Shown here piece by piece: positions 32,609 to 42,867 of a stretch of DNA of 44,860 bases (positions are counted from its first letter, which is position 1; each line of letters opens with the position of its first letter). The notes under the pieces were generated by a model. The model was not told the DNA's origin and searched no databases. It was given only the letters and a program-made list of their open reading frames with translations. A program made the translations under genes and the position numbers. The DNA is from Zoogloea sp. (lineage in GTDB: Bacteria > Pseudomonadota > Gammaproteobacteria > Burkholderiales > Rhodocyclaceae): contig NZ_JAFLDT010000027.1 in NCBI RefSeq assembly GCF_017302315.1, forward strand, positions 1-44,860. Reading direction: 5' to 3'.

Positions 32609-34546
32609 TCAGGCATCCGCTTTGGACGCACCCTCATTCACGCCGGACCCGATGCCGTAGCGCCACATCCGCCGATAGAAGGTCGAGCGCGACATCCCCA
32701 GCTGGCGTGCAGCCTCGCTGATGTGCCAGCCGGTACGCTCCAGCGCGTTGAGGATGTCGGCTTTATCCGCCGTTTCGCGCCGGGCTGATGACGCTGCCGG
32801 CGATGACACCGCAGTCGCCAGACCAGGCTGCAGGTTCTCGGGTAGGTGGGCGGTATGCAGCACGCTTCCCTCACACACCGCCACCGCAAAGCGCAGCACG
32901 TTGCGCAGTTCACGTACGTTACCGGGCCAGTGGTAGGCCAGAAGGCGTTGCTCGACCTCGCCTGAGAGAACCACGTTGCGACTGCTCTGCCGGGCTTCTT
33001 CGTGCAGGATACGCTGGATGAGTGCCTGGATATCCGAACGCTCGCGCAGCGGCGGCAGACGGAAGGTGGCCGCATTCAGGCGATACAACAGGTCCTCTCG
33101 GAACAGCCCCTGAGCGACCATTGCCTCGAGATTTCGATGGGTGGCGCACACCACATGGAGATCAACCGAATCGGGTGTGCTCGCCCCCAGCGCCATTACC
33201 TCCCCCTCCGCCAGCACTCGCAGCAAACGCGTCTGCAAGGCCAGCGGCATGTCACCGATTTCATCCAGGAACAGGGTCCCACCACTGGCCAGCTGCACCT
33301 TGCCCGGGCTGCCCTTGCTGCGCGCACCGGTGAACGCCCCTTCACGATAACCAAAGAGCTCACTCTCGATCAGGCTCTCCGGGATCGCCGCACAGTTCAG
33401 CGCGACGAATGACTTGTCTCGCCGCTTGCTATAGGCATGGATAGCCCGGGCAAAAGCCTCCTTTCCGGCGCCTGTCTCCCCTTGCAGCAGGATGGGCACG
33501 CGGCTGTCAGCCAGGCGTTTGATGCGATCGATGCTGGCCGCGACACGGGGATCGGTGCTCACCAACGGGCCAAAGCCCGTCTCGTCACGGACCGACGGAC
33601 GCCCGATCATTGCCCGCACCGGCGTGGGCGCTGGCGCCCGCAGATGCAACTGGAAGAATCCACCGTTAGCGTGGCAGCGCACCTGCATTGGCACGCCGGG
33701 ATGCTCATGGGCATGGCGCAGCAAACTCTCTGCATCGGCATCGAGCAGATCGGAGATAGCCTCCAGCGGTTGGGGCAGGCGTGACAACCTCCGGCGCAGT
33801 CCGCGACCGGTGCGCACGATACGGCCTTCGCCATCCAGGGCTAGGTACAGGCCTTCATCCACGCCCCAGTCATCCCCGGCCGGACACAGTCGCACCAGCC
33901 AATTGTTGCGACAGGCTTCTGAGAACACCGCGTTCTCGATCAGCGCCGCGTTCTGAGTGACCAGGTTATAGACCAGTGACTGGCTACGACGGTCGTCGGG
34001 AGCCGACAACGCCGAGGCATTGAGCACTCCCAGAAGCTCATCGTCGGGTCCGAAGATGGGGGCAGCACTACAGGTAATGCGATTGTTGAGTGCTAGGAAG
34101 TGCTCCTGCTTGTGCACCAGGATCGGGCTGCGCTCGACGATCGCCGTGCCCACCCCACAGGTTCCCTCCTCCTCCTCCGACCAGCACGCGCCCAGACGAA
34201 AGCCACGTCCGCGGAACTCCTGCTCCTGCCGGCCCTGGCCTCGAAAATCGATGGCGGCGCCCCGGGCATCGGTCAGCAGCACGCAGTACCCCGAGTCGCG
34301 GACCTGCTCATGAAGGCGAGTGACCCCGGGCTGGGCGATGCGCAGGAAGGACTCCTCCCGTTCGCGCAAGTAACGGCACTCGTTGGCAGTCAGAACCCGG
34401 GTAACGACGGGGCGGCCGGGATCGAGCCGGTACTGCTCGATCGATCGCCGCCAGGAGTCCTCCAGTTTCGCCCGTCCGGATTCGACCGCATTTTCTTGGG
34501 AGCGCTCTATCGAAAGCGCGCCAAGGGTCCTCGCAGCGATGCTCAT
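32609..34546 (-). CDS. AcoR-family sigma-54-dependent activator
   Basis: This 645-aa protein has an N-terminal GAF-type sensing region (YCVLLTDARGAAIDFRGQG, GTCGVGTAIVERSPILVHKQEHF, SAAPIFGPDDELLGVLNAS) as in AcoR. A full sigma-54-contacting AAA+ domain follows (GETGAGKEAFARAIH, GAFTGARSKG, GGTLFLDEIGDM, WPGNVREL), and a Fis helix-turn-helix lies at the end (SEAARQLGMSRSTFYRRM). It has no receiver domain, so it is controlled by a ligand and not by a kinase. The ATG at 34546 follows GGAGG; a TTG two codons earlier is less likely. It is divergent from the Rieske/PQQ dehydrogenase operon, whose upstream region has a -24/-12 promoter, so it very probably activates that operon. Confidence 0.94.
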   Translation of the reverse strand: MSIAARTLGALSIERSQENAVESGRAKLEDSWRRSIEQYRLDPGRPVVTRVLTANECRYLREREESFLRIAQPGVTRLHEQVRDSGYCVLLTDARGAAIDFRGQGRQEQEFRGRGFRLGACWSEEEEGTCGVGTAIVERSPILVHKQEHFLALNNRITCSAAPIFGPDDELLGVLNASALSAPDDRRSQSLVYNLVTQNAALIENAVFSEACRNNWLVRLCPAGDDWGVDEGLYLALDGEGRIVRTGRGLRRRLSRLPQPLEAISDLLDADAESLLRHAHEHPGVPMQVRCHANGGFFQLHLRAPAPTPVRAMIGRPSVRDETGFGPLVSTDPRVAASIDRIKRLADSRVPILLQGETGAGKEAFARAIHAYSKRRDKSFVALNCAAIPESLIESELFGYREGAFTGARSKGSPGKVQLASGGTLFLDEIGDMPLALQTRLLRVLAEGEVMALGASTPDSVDLHVVCATHRNLEAMVAQGLFREDLLYRLNAATFRLPPLRERSDIQALIQRILHEEARQSSRNVVLSGEVEQRLLAYHWPGNVRELRNVLRFAVAVCEGSVLHTAHLPENLQPGLATAVSSPAASSARRETADKADILNALERTGWHISEAARQLGMSRSTFYRRMWRYGIGSGVNEGASKADA

Positions 34547-34741
34547 CGCCAACCTCCTCCTTGTGTCTCATCCCCGACTGCCCATTTCTGTCGCGCATAC
34601 GGCCGGAGGGCTTGCGGGTGGATCGAAGAATAGCCGCAAGAAATAGGCCATACAAGGCAGCTTACATCGCCCTCCGCCCGGGATCCCGCTGCACCGCGGC
34701 AATCCCGGCGGCCAGCCACCTCAGCGGCGGATCGCACGCTG

Positions 34742-34764
34742 TGTCTGCGACGTATCAGCAGACA
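34742..34764. promoter_or_regulatory. Probable upstream activator site for the AcoR-type regulator
   Basis: TGTCTGC-N9-GCAGACA is a perfect inverted repeat about 140-160 bases upstream of the -24/-12 promoter, the usual distance for an enhancer of a sigma-54 activator. Its TGT...ACA ends agree with sites described for AcoR-like proteins. Confidence 0.65.
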
Positions 34765-34900
34765 GGCGCTGGCACACCAGTGACACAAGGCTGAAACACT
34801 CGGACGCCCCACGGCGACGGGCAGCCCGCATACAAAGACGAGAACTTGGCGCAGAAAAATCAATGACTTGAAAACTCCCCAAGGCGATCAAGGCAGGCAC

Positions 34901-34916
34901 TGGCACAGGCTTTGCC
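34901..34916 (+). promoter_or_regulatory. Sigma-54 (-24/-12) promoter of the Rieske/PQQ dehydrogenase operon
   Basis: TGGCACAGGCTTTGCC has GG at 34902-34903 and GC at 34914-34915 with the required ten bases between. It agrees with the TGGCAC-N5-TTGC consensus. It lies about 100 bases before the Rieske gene and opposite an AcoR-family activator gene. Confidence 0.85.
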
Positions 34917-35013
34917 CAACTGATGTGCCAGAAGGCGGCGGCGCGACCGCGGCCCGGCAACGCGGCCGGCAACTGCCGACCCTGACCCAATCCAAAAAGG
35001 AGGATGACAAAGA

Positions 35014-35628
35014 ATGGCCGATAGGGAACTGGAAGCGGGCTGCCCCTGCACCAGGGAAGCACAGACAGAGTCCGGGGGCCGGCGCTCCTTACTCGCCGCT
35101 TCGCTGGCACTTGCCGTGGCGCCCCTGGTACCTGGGGGCGCCGCCGCTGCCGACAACCCCCGCCGCATCAAGCCCCAGACAGGCGACGGCCTGGCTTACA
35201 TGACTGGCGACAAGCAGGGCCAGCAAATCGCCCCGACCGACCTCAGGATCGGCGCCCCTCCGGTGCTGGCCTATCCGATGGATATGAGCAACCGGACGGT
35301 ACGCGACGGTGCACGCACCAACCTGCTGGTGCTGGTGAAGCTGCTTCCGGACGACTTGCCGGCAGCACTCAAGGCCGACTCCGCCGACGGCGTGGTCGCT
35401 TTCTCCGCCATCTGCACCCACTACGGCTGCCCGATCACCGAGATCCACCCTTCGGGCGGCGCCTTGGTCTGCAACTGCCACGGATCCACCTTCGATGTCC
35501 GCAAGAGCGGTGAAGTCGTAGCGGGGCCAGCCACGCGCCGCCTCACCCACCTGCCACTCAAACAGGCGGATGGCGCCCTGCTGGTGGCGGGGAATTTCTC
35601 CGGGCCGCTGGGCCCTCCGCAGCAATGA
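35014..35628 (+). CDS. Tat-exported Rieske 2Fe-2S protein
   Basis: This 204-aa protein has a twin-arginine signal (GGRRSLLAASLALAVAPLVPGG) and a C-terminal Rieske domain. Cluster ligands are Cys134, His136, Cys153 and His156 (CTHYGC and CNCHGS), and Cys139/Cys155 can form the disulfide found in cytochrome bc1 Rieske proteins. GGAGG about ten bases upstream supports the start. It is the first gene of the sigma-54 operon and is followed by the PQQ dehydrogenase gene. No cytochrome b or c1 gene is nearby, so it is not a bc1 subunit by context. It may take electrons from the PQQ enzyme, a role normally filled by a cytochrome c; this is inference. Confidence 0.88.
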   Translation: MADRELEAGCPCTREAQTESGGRRSLLAASLALAVAPLVPGGAAAADNPRRIKPQTGDGLAYMTGDKQGQQIAPTDLRIGAPPVLAYPMDMSNRTVRDGARTNLLVLVKLLPDDLPAALKADSADGVVAFSAICTHYGCPITEIHPSGGALVCNCHGSTFDVRKSGEVVAGPATRRLTHLPLKQADGALLVAGNFSGPLGPPQQ

Positions 35629-35705
35629 CGAAGAACGCGCCGCCGGGGCGCGTGCATCCCCGGCAACACACCAGGCATCACAACAACAGGATGGAGACGA
35701 TTCCG

Positions 35706-37439
35706 ATGAAAAGACTGCTTTCCCTCACGGCCCTCGGCCTGGCCTTCATGCCCTTGCTGGCAACAGGCGCGAGTGGCGACTACAAGCCGGTCACCCCCCA
35801 GCGCCTCGCCAACCCGGAGCCCGAAAACTGGCTCATGACCAAGGGCAACTACCAGGGCTGGAGCTACAGCGCCCTGGACCAGATCAACACCAACAACGTG
35901 AAGAAGCTCAAGCCGGTGTGGAGCGCCGCCACCGGCATGACCTCCGGCCACGAGGCGCCGGCCATCGTCAATGGCGAGATGATGTTCGTCGCCACCCCGC
36001 GAAACCAGGTGCTGGCCTTCAATGCCAAGAGCGGCCGCCTGCTGTGGCGCTACAAGCGCGAACTGCCCGAAGGCTTCGGTGCCCTGCACGTCACCAATCG
36101 GGGCGTGTCCCTGGCCGGCGACAAGGTCTATGTGGCGAGCCTGGACTGCATGATCACCGCACTGGATGCCAAGACGGGTGCCAAGGTATGGGAATCGGAA
36201 GTCTGTGACTGGCAGAAGGACAGCGCCTACATCACCTCGGCGCCCCTCGTGGTCAAGAACGTCGTCATCGTCGGACCGTCGGGCGGCGAGTTCGGGGTAC
36301 GCGGCTTCCTCAAGGCCTTCGACCTGGAAACCGGCAAGCTCAAATGGACCCGCTACGCCGTCCCGGCCCCCGGAGAACCCGGCTCCGAGACCTGGCCTCA
36401 GGAAGGGCGCTGGAAAGATGCCTGGAAGAACGGCGGCGGCACCATGTGGATGCCCGGCAACTATGACGCCAAGAACGACATTCTGTACTGGGGGGTCGGC
36501 AATGGCGCGCCCTGGCTGGGTGATCAGCGTCCGGGCGACAACCTCTACCTCGCCTCGGTGCTGGCCCTCAACCCCGACACCGGCGAGATCAAGGGCCACC
36601 ACCAGTACCACTGGAACGACTCATGGGACTGGGCGGGGATGAACGCACCGACGATCGTGGAGTTCGAGCGCAATGGCAAGAAGGTGCCCGGCCTCATCAG
36701 TGCCCAACGCAATGGCTACATCTACTGGCTGGACCGCAAGCCCGACGGCAAGATCGATTTCCAGAAGGCCCTGCGCTACGTGAAGCAGAACGTCTTCACC
36801 AGCATCGACCCCAAGACCGGCCGCCCCACCTACAACGAAGCCCACAAGCCCGGCACCGGCAAGACGGCCACCTATTGTCCCAGCCTGTGGGGCGGCAAGG
36901 ACTGGCCCTTCGAAGCCTACAGTCCGAAGACCGGCATGCTCTACGTGCCTTTCAACGACAACCACTGCATGACGCTCACCGGCAAGATCCAGGAGCGCAT
37001 CCCTGGCCAGTGGTCGGCGGGGGTGGAGATCACCGAGCTGAATCTCGCGGTGGACAAGAACGCCCCCTATGTAGGCGGCATTCAAGCCTGGAGCGTGAAC
37101 GGGGCCAAGGAGAACTGGCGCGAAACCTATGCCGCATCGTGGAACTTCGGCTCGGTCATGGTCACCGCGGGCAACGTCCTGTTTGCCGGTGGCACCAACG
37201 ACCGCATGTTCCGCGCCTATGACGCACGCAACGGCAAGCTGCTGTGGGAGTTCCCCACCCCCTCCGGCATCATCTCGCCGCCCAGCAGCTACTTCATCGA
37301 CGGCAAGCAGTACGTTGCCGTGGTCTCAGGCTGGGGCGTGGATGCGGCCTGGATCCAGGGAAAGATGCATGAATCCCACGGCTGGGAGAAGCAGGTCCCC
37401 GAAGGCGGCTCGGTCTGGGTGTTCGCCCTTGACGACTGA
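35706..37439 (+). CDS. PQQ-dependent alcohol dehydrogenase (quinoprotein), calcium type
   Basis: This 577-aa periplasmic eight-bladed propeller has a signal peptide (MKRLLSLTALGLAFMPLLATGAS). Metal and PQQ residues align with methanol dehydrogenase: Glu195 (SGGEFGVRG), Asn266 (GVGNGAPW) and catalytic Asp308 (DSWDWAG). Ala310 stands at the position where lanthanide enzymes have a second Asp, so calcium is expected. The adjacent-cysteine disulfide of most family members is missing: Ala126-Leu127 sit at that place before VTNRG. No own cytochrome domain is present. It lies 77 bases after the Rieske gene. Substrate is likely a primary alcohol, given the aldehyde dehydrogenase gene in the same operon, but it is not defined. 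Confidence 0.92.
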   Translation: MKRLLSLTALGLAFMPLLATGASGDYKPVTPQRLANPEPENWLMTKGNYQGWSYSALDQINTNNVKKLKPVWSAATGMTSGHEAPAIVNGEMMFVATPRNQVLAFNAKSGRLLWRYKRELPEGFGALHVTNRGVSLAGDKVYVASLDCMITALDAKTGAKVWESEVCDWQKDSAYITSAPLVVKNVVIVGPSGGEFGVRGFLKAFDLETGKLKWTRYAVPAPGEPGSETWPQEGRWKDAWKNGGGTMWMPGNYDAKNDILYWGVGNGAPWLGDQRPGDNLYLASVLALNPDTGEIKGHHQYHWNDSWDWAGMNAPTIVEFERNGKKVPGLISAQRNGYIYWLDRKPDGKIDFQKALRYVKQNVFTSIDPKTGRPTYNEAHKPGTGKTATYCPSLWGGKDWPFEAYSPKTGMLYVPFNDNHCMTLTGKIQERIPGQWSAGVEITELNLAVDKNAPYVGGIQAWSVNGAKENWRETYAASWNFGSVMVTAGNVLFAGGTNDRMFRAYDARNGKLLWEFPTPSGIISPPSSYFIDGKQYVAVVSGWGVDAAWIQGKMHESHGWEKQVPEGGSVWVFALDD

Positions 37440-37521
37440 GGCAGCCCCCACCGCCTGATCACGGAACGGCGCCGGGACAGGCGCCGTCCGCCCTCACCCA
37501 CACCACATGGAGACAACCACA

Positions 37522-38394
37522 ATGATGCTATCAAGGCAGGCCCCCGTTCGCCGGGGCCACCCCGTCCGGCGCCTCGTCGCCCTCATCCTCTTCACCCTTG
37601 GCGCCGGCTGCGCCCTGCCCGCGGCGGCCCAGACCACCTTTGACGTGATCGGCCCACATGAATACGACTTGCCGGTGGACTTCCAGCCCTTCAACGTCTT
37701 CGTGCAGTACGCCTACGTACAACGCAACAACCGCAGCTTCGACAGCTCGGGCGACCGGGTGAAGGGTTCCGGCTCGGATGCCATCGTCGGCCTATCCAAG
37801 TACGTGCGTTTCTGGACGCCGGACTTCAACCGCAAGATCGGACTGGCATGGGAAGTGATCGTGCCAGAGATCAGCCTCCGCAACGACAGGAACAACACCC
37901 AGGCCAGCGGCATCGGCGACCCGATGACCGGTTTTGCGGTCTGGTACAAACCCCGAACCGACCTGACCCTGGGCTTCCAGTCCTTCCTGCAGATCCCCGC
38001 CGGAAGCACCGACGTCAGCGACAGAAACTGGAAGAACCTGTCCAGTGCCTTCTGGGACTGGCGCCTCACCGACAAGCTGGGCTGGACCGCCGACGCCGGC
38101 TTCGTCTTTCAGGGAAAACGCACGGACAGGCTCCTCCCCGGCACGGTGTTCCACACCAACCATCGCCTCGGCTACCGCGTCAGCCCACTGCTGGAGCCCT
38201 TCCTGGCACTGGACTATGAGCGCAGCCGGGACACGGCGACGGTGAACGGCGGCCATGCCCTGGACGCCGGTGCCGGGATGATGTTCCACACCTTCGACAA
38301 CCAGTCCATCAGTCTGCGCTACTCAAAGAGCATCAGTGGCGAAAACCACTCCGCCAACAACAGCATCAACATCAAGTACGCCTACGTCTGGTAA
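37522..38394 (+). CDS. Outer-membrane barrel of the phenol MetA-pathway family
   Basis: This 290-aa protein has an N-terminal signal (PVRRLVALILFTLGAGCALPAAAQ) and a beta-barrel body ending in YVW. IGDPMTGFAVWYKPRTDLTLGFQSFLQIPAG and the NHRLGYRVSPLLEPFLALDYERS stretch fit the MetA-pathway (Phenol_MetA_deg) family of outer-membrane proteins in aromatic and alcohol degradation loci. They probably let hydrophobic substrate pass the outer membrane. The ATG at 37522 was chosen because GGAG lies nine bases before it; an ATG five codons earlier has no ribosome site. It follows the PQQ dehydrogenase gene by 82 bases. Confidence 0.85.
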   Translation: MMLSRQAPVRRGHPVRRLVALILFTLGAGCALPAAAQTTFDVIGPHEYDLPVDFQPFNVFVQYAYVQRNNRSFDSSGDRVKGSGSDAIVGLSKYVRFWTPDFNRKIGLAWEVIVPEISLRNDRNNTQASGIGDPMTGFAVWYKPRTDLTLGFQSFLQIPAGSTDVSDRNWKNLSSAFWDWRLTDKLGWTADAGFVFQGKRTDRLLPGTVFHTNHRLGYRVSPLLEPFLALDYERSRDTATVNGGHALDAGAGMMFHTFDNQSISLRYSKSISGENHSANNSINIKYAYVW

Positions 38395-38449
38395 GTCCGG
38401 CTGCCTGCGCCCCCTGGGGGGCGCGGCGTCACCGTCAAAGGAGAACGTC

Positions 38450-38917
38450 ATGAAACTACTGCACGCACTCGCCCTCAGCATCGCGCTTCTGGTCGCACTT
38501 TGGGTCTATCTCTCGGTCGGCAACCCCGGCCTCAACTTCAATCCCTGGATCGGTTTTGTCGCCTGGGCGGCCTACTTCGCGGCCGGCGGCGGCGGTGAAG
38601 GCACGCGCAAGGCCATGGCCGCGGGCATCGCCGGCATCGCGCTGACAGCGGGCACCCTGTTCGGCGTCCAGGCCCTCGGCGGCGGCATCGCGGCCCTGGT
38701 GGTGCTGGTGGCCATGCTGGCCTTCGTACTGGTGGCCATGGCCGACATCCCCCTGCTGGCCTACACCCCCGCTGCCTTCCTCGGCGCAGCCTCGTTCTTC
38801 GGCTCGGGCGGCAAGCTCGACATCAGCATCGCTTTCGTCACGCTGAGCTGGATAGTCGGCGTGGTGTTCGGCTACACCTCGGAACAGGTCGGCAAACGTC
38901 TGGCCCATTCGGCCTGA
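38450..38917 (+). CDS. DUF1097-family membrane protein
   Basis: This 155-aa inner-membrane protein has about five hydrophobic helices (ALALSIALLVALWVYLSV, GIALTAGTLFGVQALGGGIAALVVLVAMLAFVLVAM and others) and matches DUF1097. The ATG at 38450 follows AAAGGAGAACGTC. Function of the family is unknown; in this operon it could be a channel or transporter for the alcohol or its acid product. It lies between the barrel gene and the aldehyde dehydrogenase gene, all in one direction. Confidence 0.85.
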   Translation: MKLLHALALSIALLVALWVYLSVGNPGLNFNPWIGFVAWAAYFAAGGGGEGTRKAMAAGIAGIALTAGTLFGVQALGGGIAALVVLVAMLAFVLVAMADIPLLAYTPAAFLGAASFFGSGGKLDISIAFVTLSWIVGVVFGYTSEQVGKRLAHSA

Positions 38918-38941
38918 CATTCCCACACACAGGAGAGAAAA

Positions 38942-40381
38942 ATGGCAAACCAATATCGCAACTACATCGACGGTGAGTTCGTCGTCACCGCCGGGGATCC
39001 ACTGATCGAAGTGCGCAATCCGGCCAATGGAGAGCTGCTGGCCTTTGTTCCGGACGCCGGCACTGCGACCGTCGAGCGGGCCGTCGCTGCGGCGACCCAG
39101 GCACAGCCGGCGTGGGAACGCCTACCTGCCATTCAGCGCGCCCAGCACCTGCGCGCCATCGCCGCAAAACTGCGACAGCACAGGGACCGCCTCGCCGAGA
39201 TCATCACCCGCGAGCAAGGCAAGGTCCTGGGCCTTGCCACGGTCGAGGTGGACTTCACCGCCGACTATCTGGACTACATGGCCGAATGGGCGCGGCGTAT
39301 CGAAGGCGAGGTGATCCCCAGTGACCGTCCGGGCGAGAGCATTTTCCTGCTGCGCAAGCCCATCGGCGTCACCGCAGGCATCCTTCCCTGGAACTTCCCC
39401 TTCTTTCTGATCGCCCGCAAGCTCGCCCCGGCCCTCATCACCGGCAACACCATTGTCATCAAGCCGAGCGAAGAGACGCCAATCAATGCCTTCGAGTTTG
39501 CCCACCTGGCCCACGAGGCGGGCCTGCCGCCGGGCGTCTTCAACCTGGTGAGCGGTCGTGGCGCAAGCACCGGAGCCGCCCTGAGCACCCATCCGGGTAT
39601 CGGCCTGGTGAGCTTCACCGGCAGCGTGGTCACCGGCGCCCGCATCATGCAGGCAGTTGCCCCCAACCTCACCCGGGTCAACCTTGAACTCGGCGGCAAG
39701 GCGCCGGCCATCGTGCTGGCAGACGCCGACATCGAGCTGGCGGCGAAGGCCATCAGCGATTCGCGGGTGATCAACACCGGCCAGGTGTGCAACTGCGCCG
39801 AACGAGTCTATGTCGAACGCCGCGTGGCCGAAGAGTTCACCACCCTGCTGGCGGCCAGGATGGCTGCCACCCGCTACGGCGACCCAATGGCCGATCGCAG
39901 CGTCAACATGGGACCGCTGGTAAACCAAGCCGGCTTGGACAAGGTCTCTGCCATGGTGATCAGAGCTCGGGAGGAAGGCGCCGAGGTCATCACCGGCGGC
40001 GCCGTGGCCGACCTGGGTCAGGGCTTCCACTTCCAGCCCACCGTGCTCACCGGCTGCCACCATGACATGGAGATCATGCGCAAGGAGATCTTCGGCCCGG
40101 TGCTGCCTATTCAGGTGGTGGACAGCCTGGACGAAGCCATCGACTTTGCCAATGACTCGGACTATGGACTCACGTCGTCCATCTTCACCCGTGACCTGTC
40201 CTCGGCGATGCGCGCATGCCACAGCCTGCGTTTCGGCGAAACCTATGTGAACCGCGAGCACTTTGAAGCCATGCAAGGCTTCCACGCCGGCCGTCGCAAG
40301 TCCGGGATCGGTGGCGCCGATGGCAAGCACGGACTCTACGAGTACACCGAGACCCACGTCGTCTATATGCAGCACGGCTGA
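38942..40381 (+). CDS. NAD(P)-dependent aldehyde dehydrogenase, AldA-like
   Basis: This 479-aa cytosolic enzyme oxidises aldehydes to acids. The nucleophile Cys is in NTGQVCNCAERVYVE and the general-base Glu in NLELGGKAPAIV. The cofactor site includes GILPWNFPFFLIARKLAPALITGNT and SFTGSVVTGARIM. The Cys-Asn-Cys sequence at the active site is the same as in E. coli lactaldehyde/glycolaldehyde dehydrogenase AldA. It is the last gene of the sigma-54 operon, after the PQQ alcohol dehydrogenase, barrel and DUF1097 genes. Its natural aldehyde is probably the product of the PQQ enzyme after uptake; the exact compound is unknown. Confidence 0.93.
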   Translation: MANQYRNYIDGEFVVTAGDPLIEVRNPANGELLAFVPDAGTATVERAVAAATQAQPAWERLPAIQRAQHLRAIAAKLRQHRDRLAEIITREQGKVLGLATVEVDFTADYLDYMAEWARRIEGEVIPSDRPGESIFLLRKPIGVTAGILPWNFPFFLIARKLAPALITGNTIVIKPSEETPINAFEFAHLAHEAGLPPGVFNLVSGRGASTGAALSTHPGIGLVSFTGSVVTGARIMQAVAPNLTRVNLELGGKAPAIVLADADIELAAKAISDSRVINTGQVCNCAERVYVERRVAEEFTTLLAARMAATRYGDPMADRSVNMGPLVNQAGLDKVSAMVIRAREEGAEVITGGAVADLGQGFHFQPTVLTGCHHDMEIMRKEIFGPVLPIQVVDSLDEAIDFANDSDYGLTSSIFTRDLSSAMRACHSLRFGETYVNREHFEAMQGFHAGRRKSGIGGADGKHGLYEYTETHVVYMQHG

Positions 40382-40472
40382 AGGTCACGCGCCCGGCCTC
40401 GGCCAGCCGGCCGAGGTGTGCATGAAGGATCTCACTCCCCTCCGGGAGGCCGGACACCAATCGGCCTCCTTT

Positions 40473-40501
40473 GCCGCCGCCCTCCCCGGCGGCTTTTTTT
40501 T
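40473..40501 (+). terminator. Rho-independent terminator of the Rieske/PQQ/aldehyde dehydrogenase operon
   Basis: The stem GCCGCCG/CGGCGGC (40473-40479 with 40487-40493) is followed by eight T residues. It lies 90 bases after the aldehyde dehydrogenase stop. Confidence 0.92.
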
Positions 40502-40669
40502 GCACAGAATACTGAGCCCGCCAGGACCTTCCCAAGGCAATGTGCGGCTGACTCTGCCATCGCAGTGGCGAGGCCCCCGTCCCGGAATCGGGGTTGACTG
40601 CCCTGGCTGCGTCCAACTCAAGGCGGGACATTCACCCACAGGAGTGTGCCCACGCTGGGCGCACTCCAC

Positions 40670-40698
40670 AAAAAAACCCCGCCGAAGCGGGGTTTTTC
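40670..40698 (-). terminator. Terminator of the groESL operon (bidirectional shape)
   Basis: The stem AAAAACCCCGC/GCGGGGTTTTT with loop CGAA (40672-40697) lies 25 bases after the groEL stop on the minus strand. The A/T flanks allow termination in both directions. Confidence 0.93.
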
Positions 40699-40722
40699 GG
40701 GACAACCGGGTCCGGCGGGAGA

Positions 40723-42375
<1,653 letters not shown>

Positions 42376-42487
42376 TTAGTGTTTCTCCGGAATTCAGTAT
42401 TTTCGGAAGTACGCGGGTGACGAGGATGGCCTAGCCATCTTCAGCCTGCCGGGCGCTGGAGGATGCACGGGGGCATCCGCGCGGGGA

Positions 42488-42778
42488 TCAGGCCTCGAGC
42501 ACACCCATGATGTCTTCTTCGCGCATGACCAGGACTTCCTGGCCGTCAACCTTCACGGTCTGGCCGGCATACTTGCCGAACAGCACGCGGTCGCCCACCT
42601 TGACATCCATCTTGCGCACTTCGCCGTTGTCGAGGACCTTGCCATTGCCGACGGCCAGCACTTCGCCCTGATCGGGCTTTTCACCGGCGGAGTCGGGGAT
42701 GACGATGCCGCTGGAAGTGGTGCGCTCGGCTTCGACGCGCTTGACGATCACGCGATCATGCAAGGGACGGATTTTCAT
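42488..42778 (-). CDS. groS: Co-chaperonin GroES
   Basis: This 96-aa Hsp10 lid protein has [40 protein letters not shown] with the mobile loop, and ends DIMGVLEA. The start at 42778 is the conserved family start; the longer frame upstream is not coding. It is the first gene of groESL, about 90 bases downstream of the CIRCE operator. Confidence 0.99.
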   Translation of the reverse strand: MKIRPLHDRVIVKRVEAERTTSSGIVIPDSAGEKPDQGEVLAVGNGKVLDNGEVRKMDVKVGDRVLFGKYAGQTVKVDGQEVLVMREEDIMGVLEA

Positions 42779-42867
42779 GTAGTGATCTCCTACTCGTTTA
42801 CATCGGGCAAGGTGCCCAACCAAAAAAATCAAGGCCAGCAGACTGGCGGGAACGGGGCGGCGCACTG

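Larger units (their letters stand above)
34547..35013. other. Regulatory region between sigma-54 activator and Rieske/PQQ operon
   Basis: This 467-base divergent region contains no convincing gene. It holds an upstream palindrome (34742-34764) and a sigma-54 promoter (34901-34916) reading towards the Rieske gene. Other short frames across it lack ribosome sites and family resemblance. Confidence 0.8.
40382..40722. other. Intergenic region with stacked hairpins between aldehyde dehydrogenase and groEL
   Basis: No gene is seen in these 341 bases. Three consecutive hairpins follow the aldehyde dehydrogenase stop: 40397-40416, 40445-40469 and 40473-40493. The last has a T run and is the terminator of that operon. 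A separate terminator for groEL lies at 40670-40698. About 40505-40660 shows nothing recognisable. Confidence 0.7.

Noticed and set aside
35014-35628. Rieske subunit of a cytochrome bc1 complex
   Set aside because: No cytochrome b or c1 gene follows; the next genes are a PQQ dehydrogenase and a barrel protein.
35706-37439. Lanthanide-dependent (XoxF/PedH-like) alcohol dehydrogenase
   Set aside because: The second Asp of the DYD motif is Ala310 here (DWA), which points to calcium.
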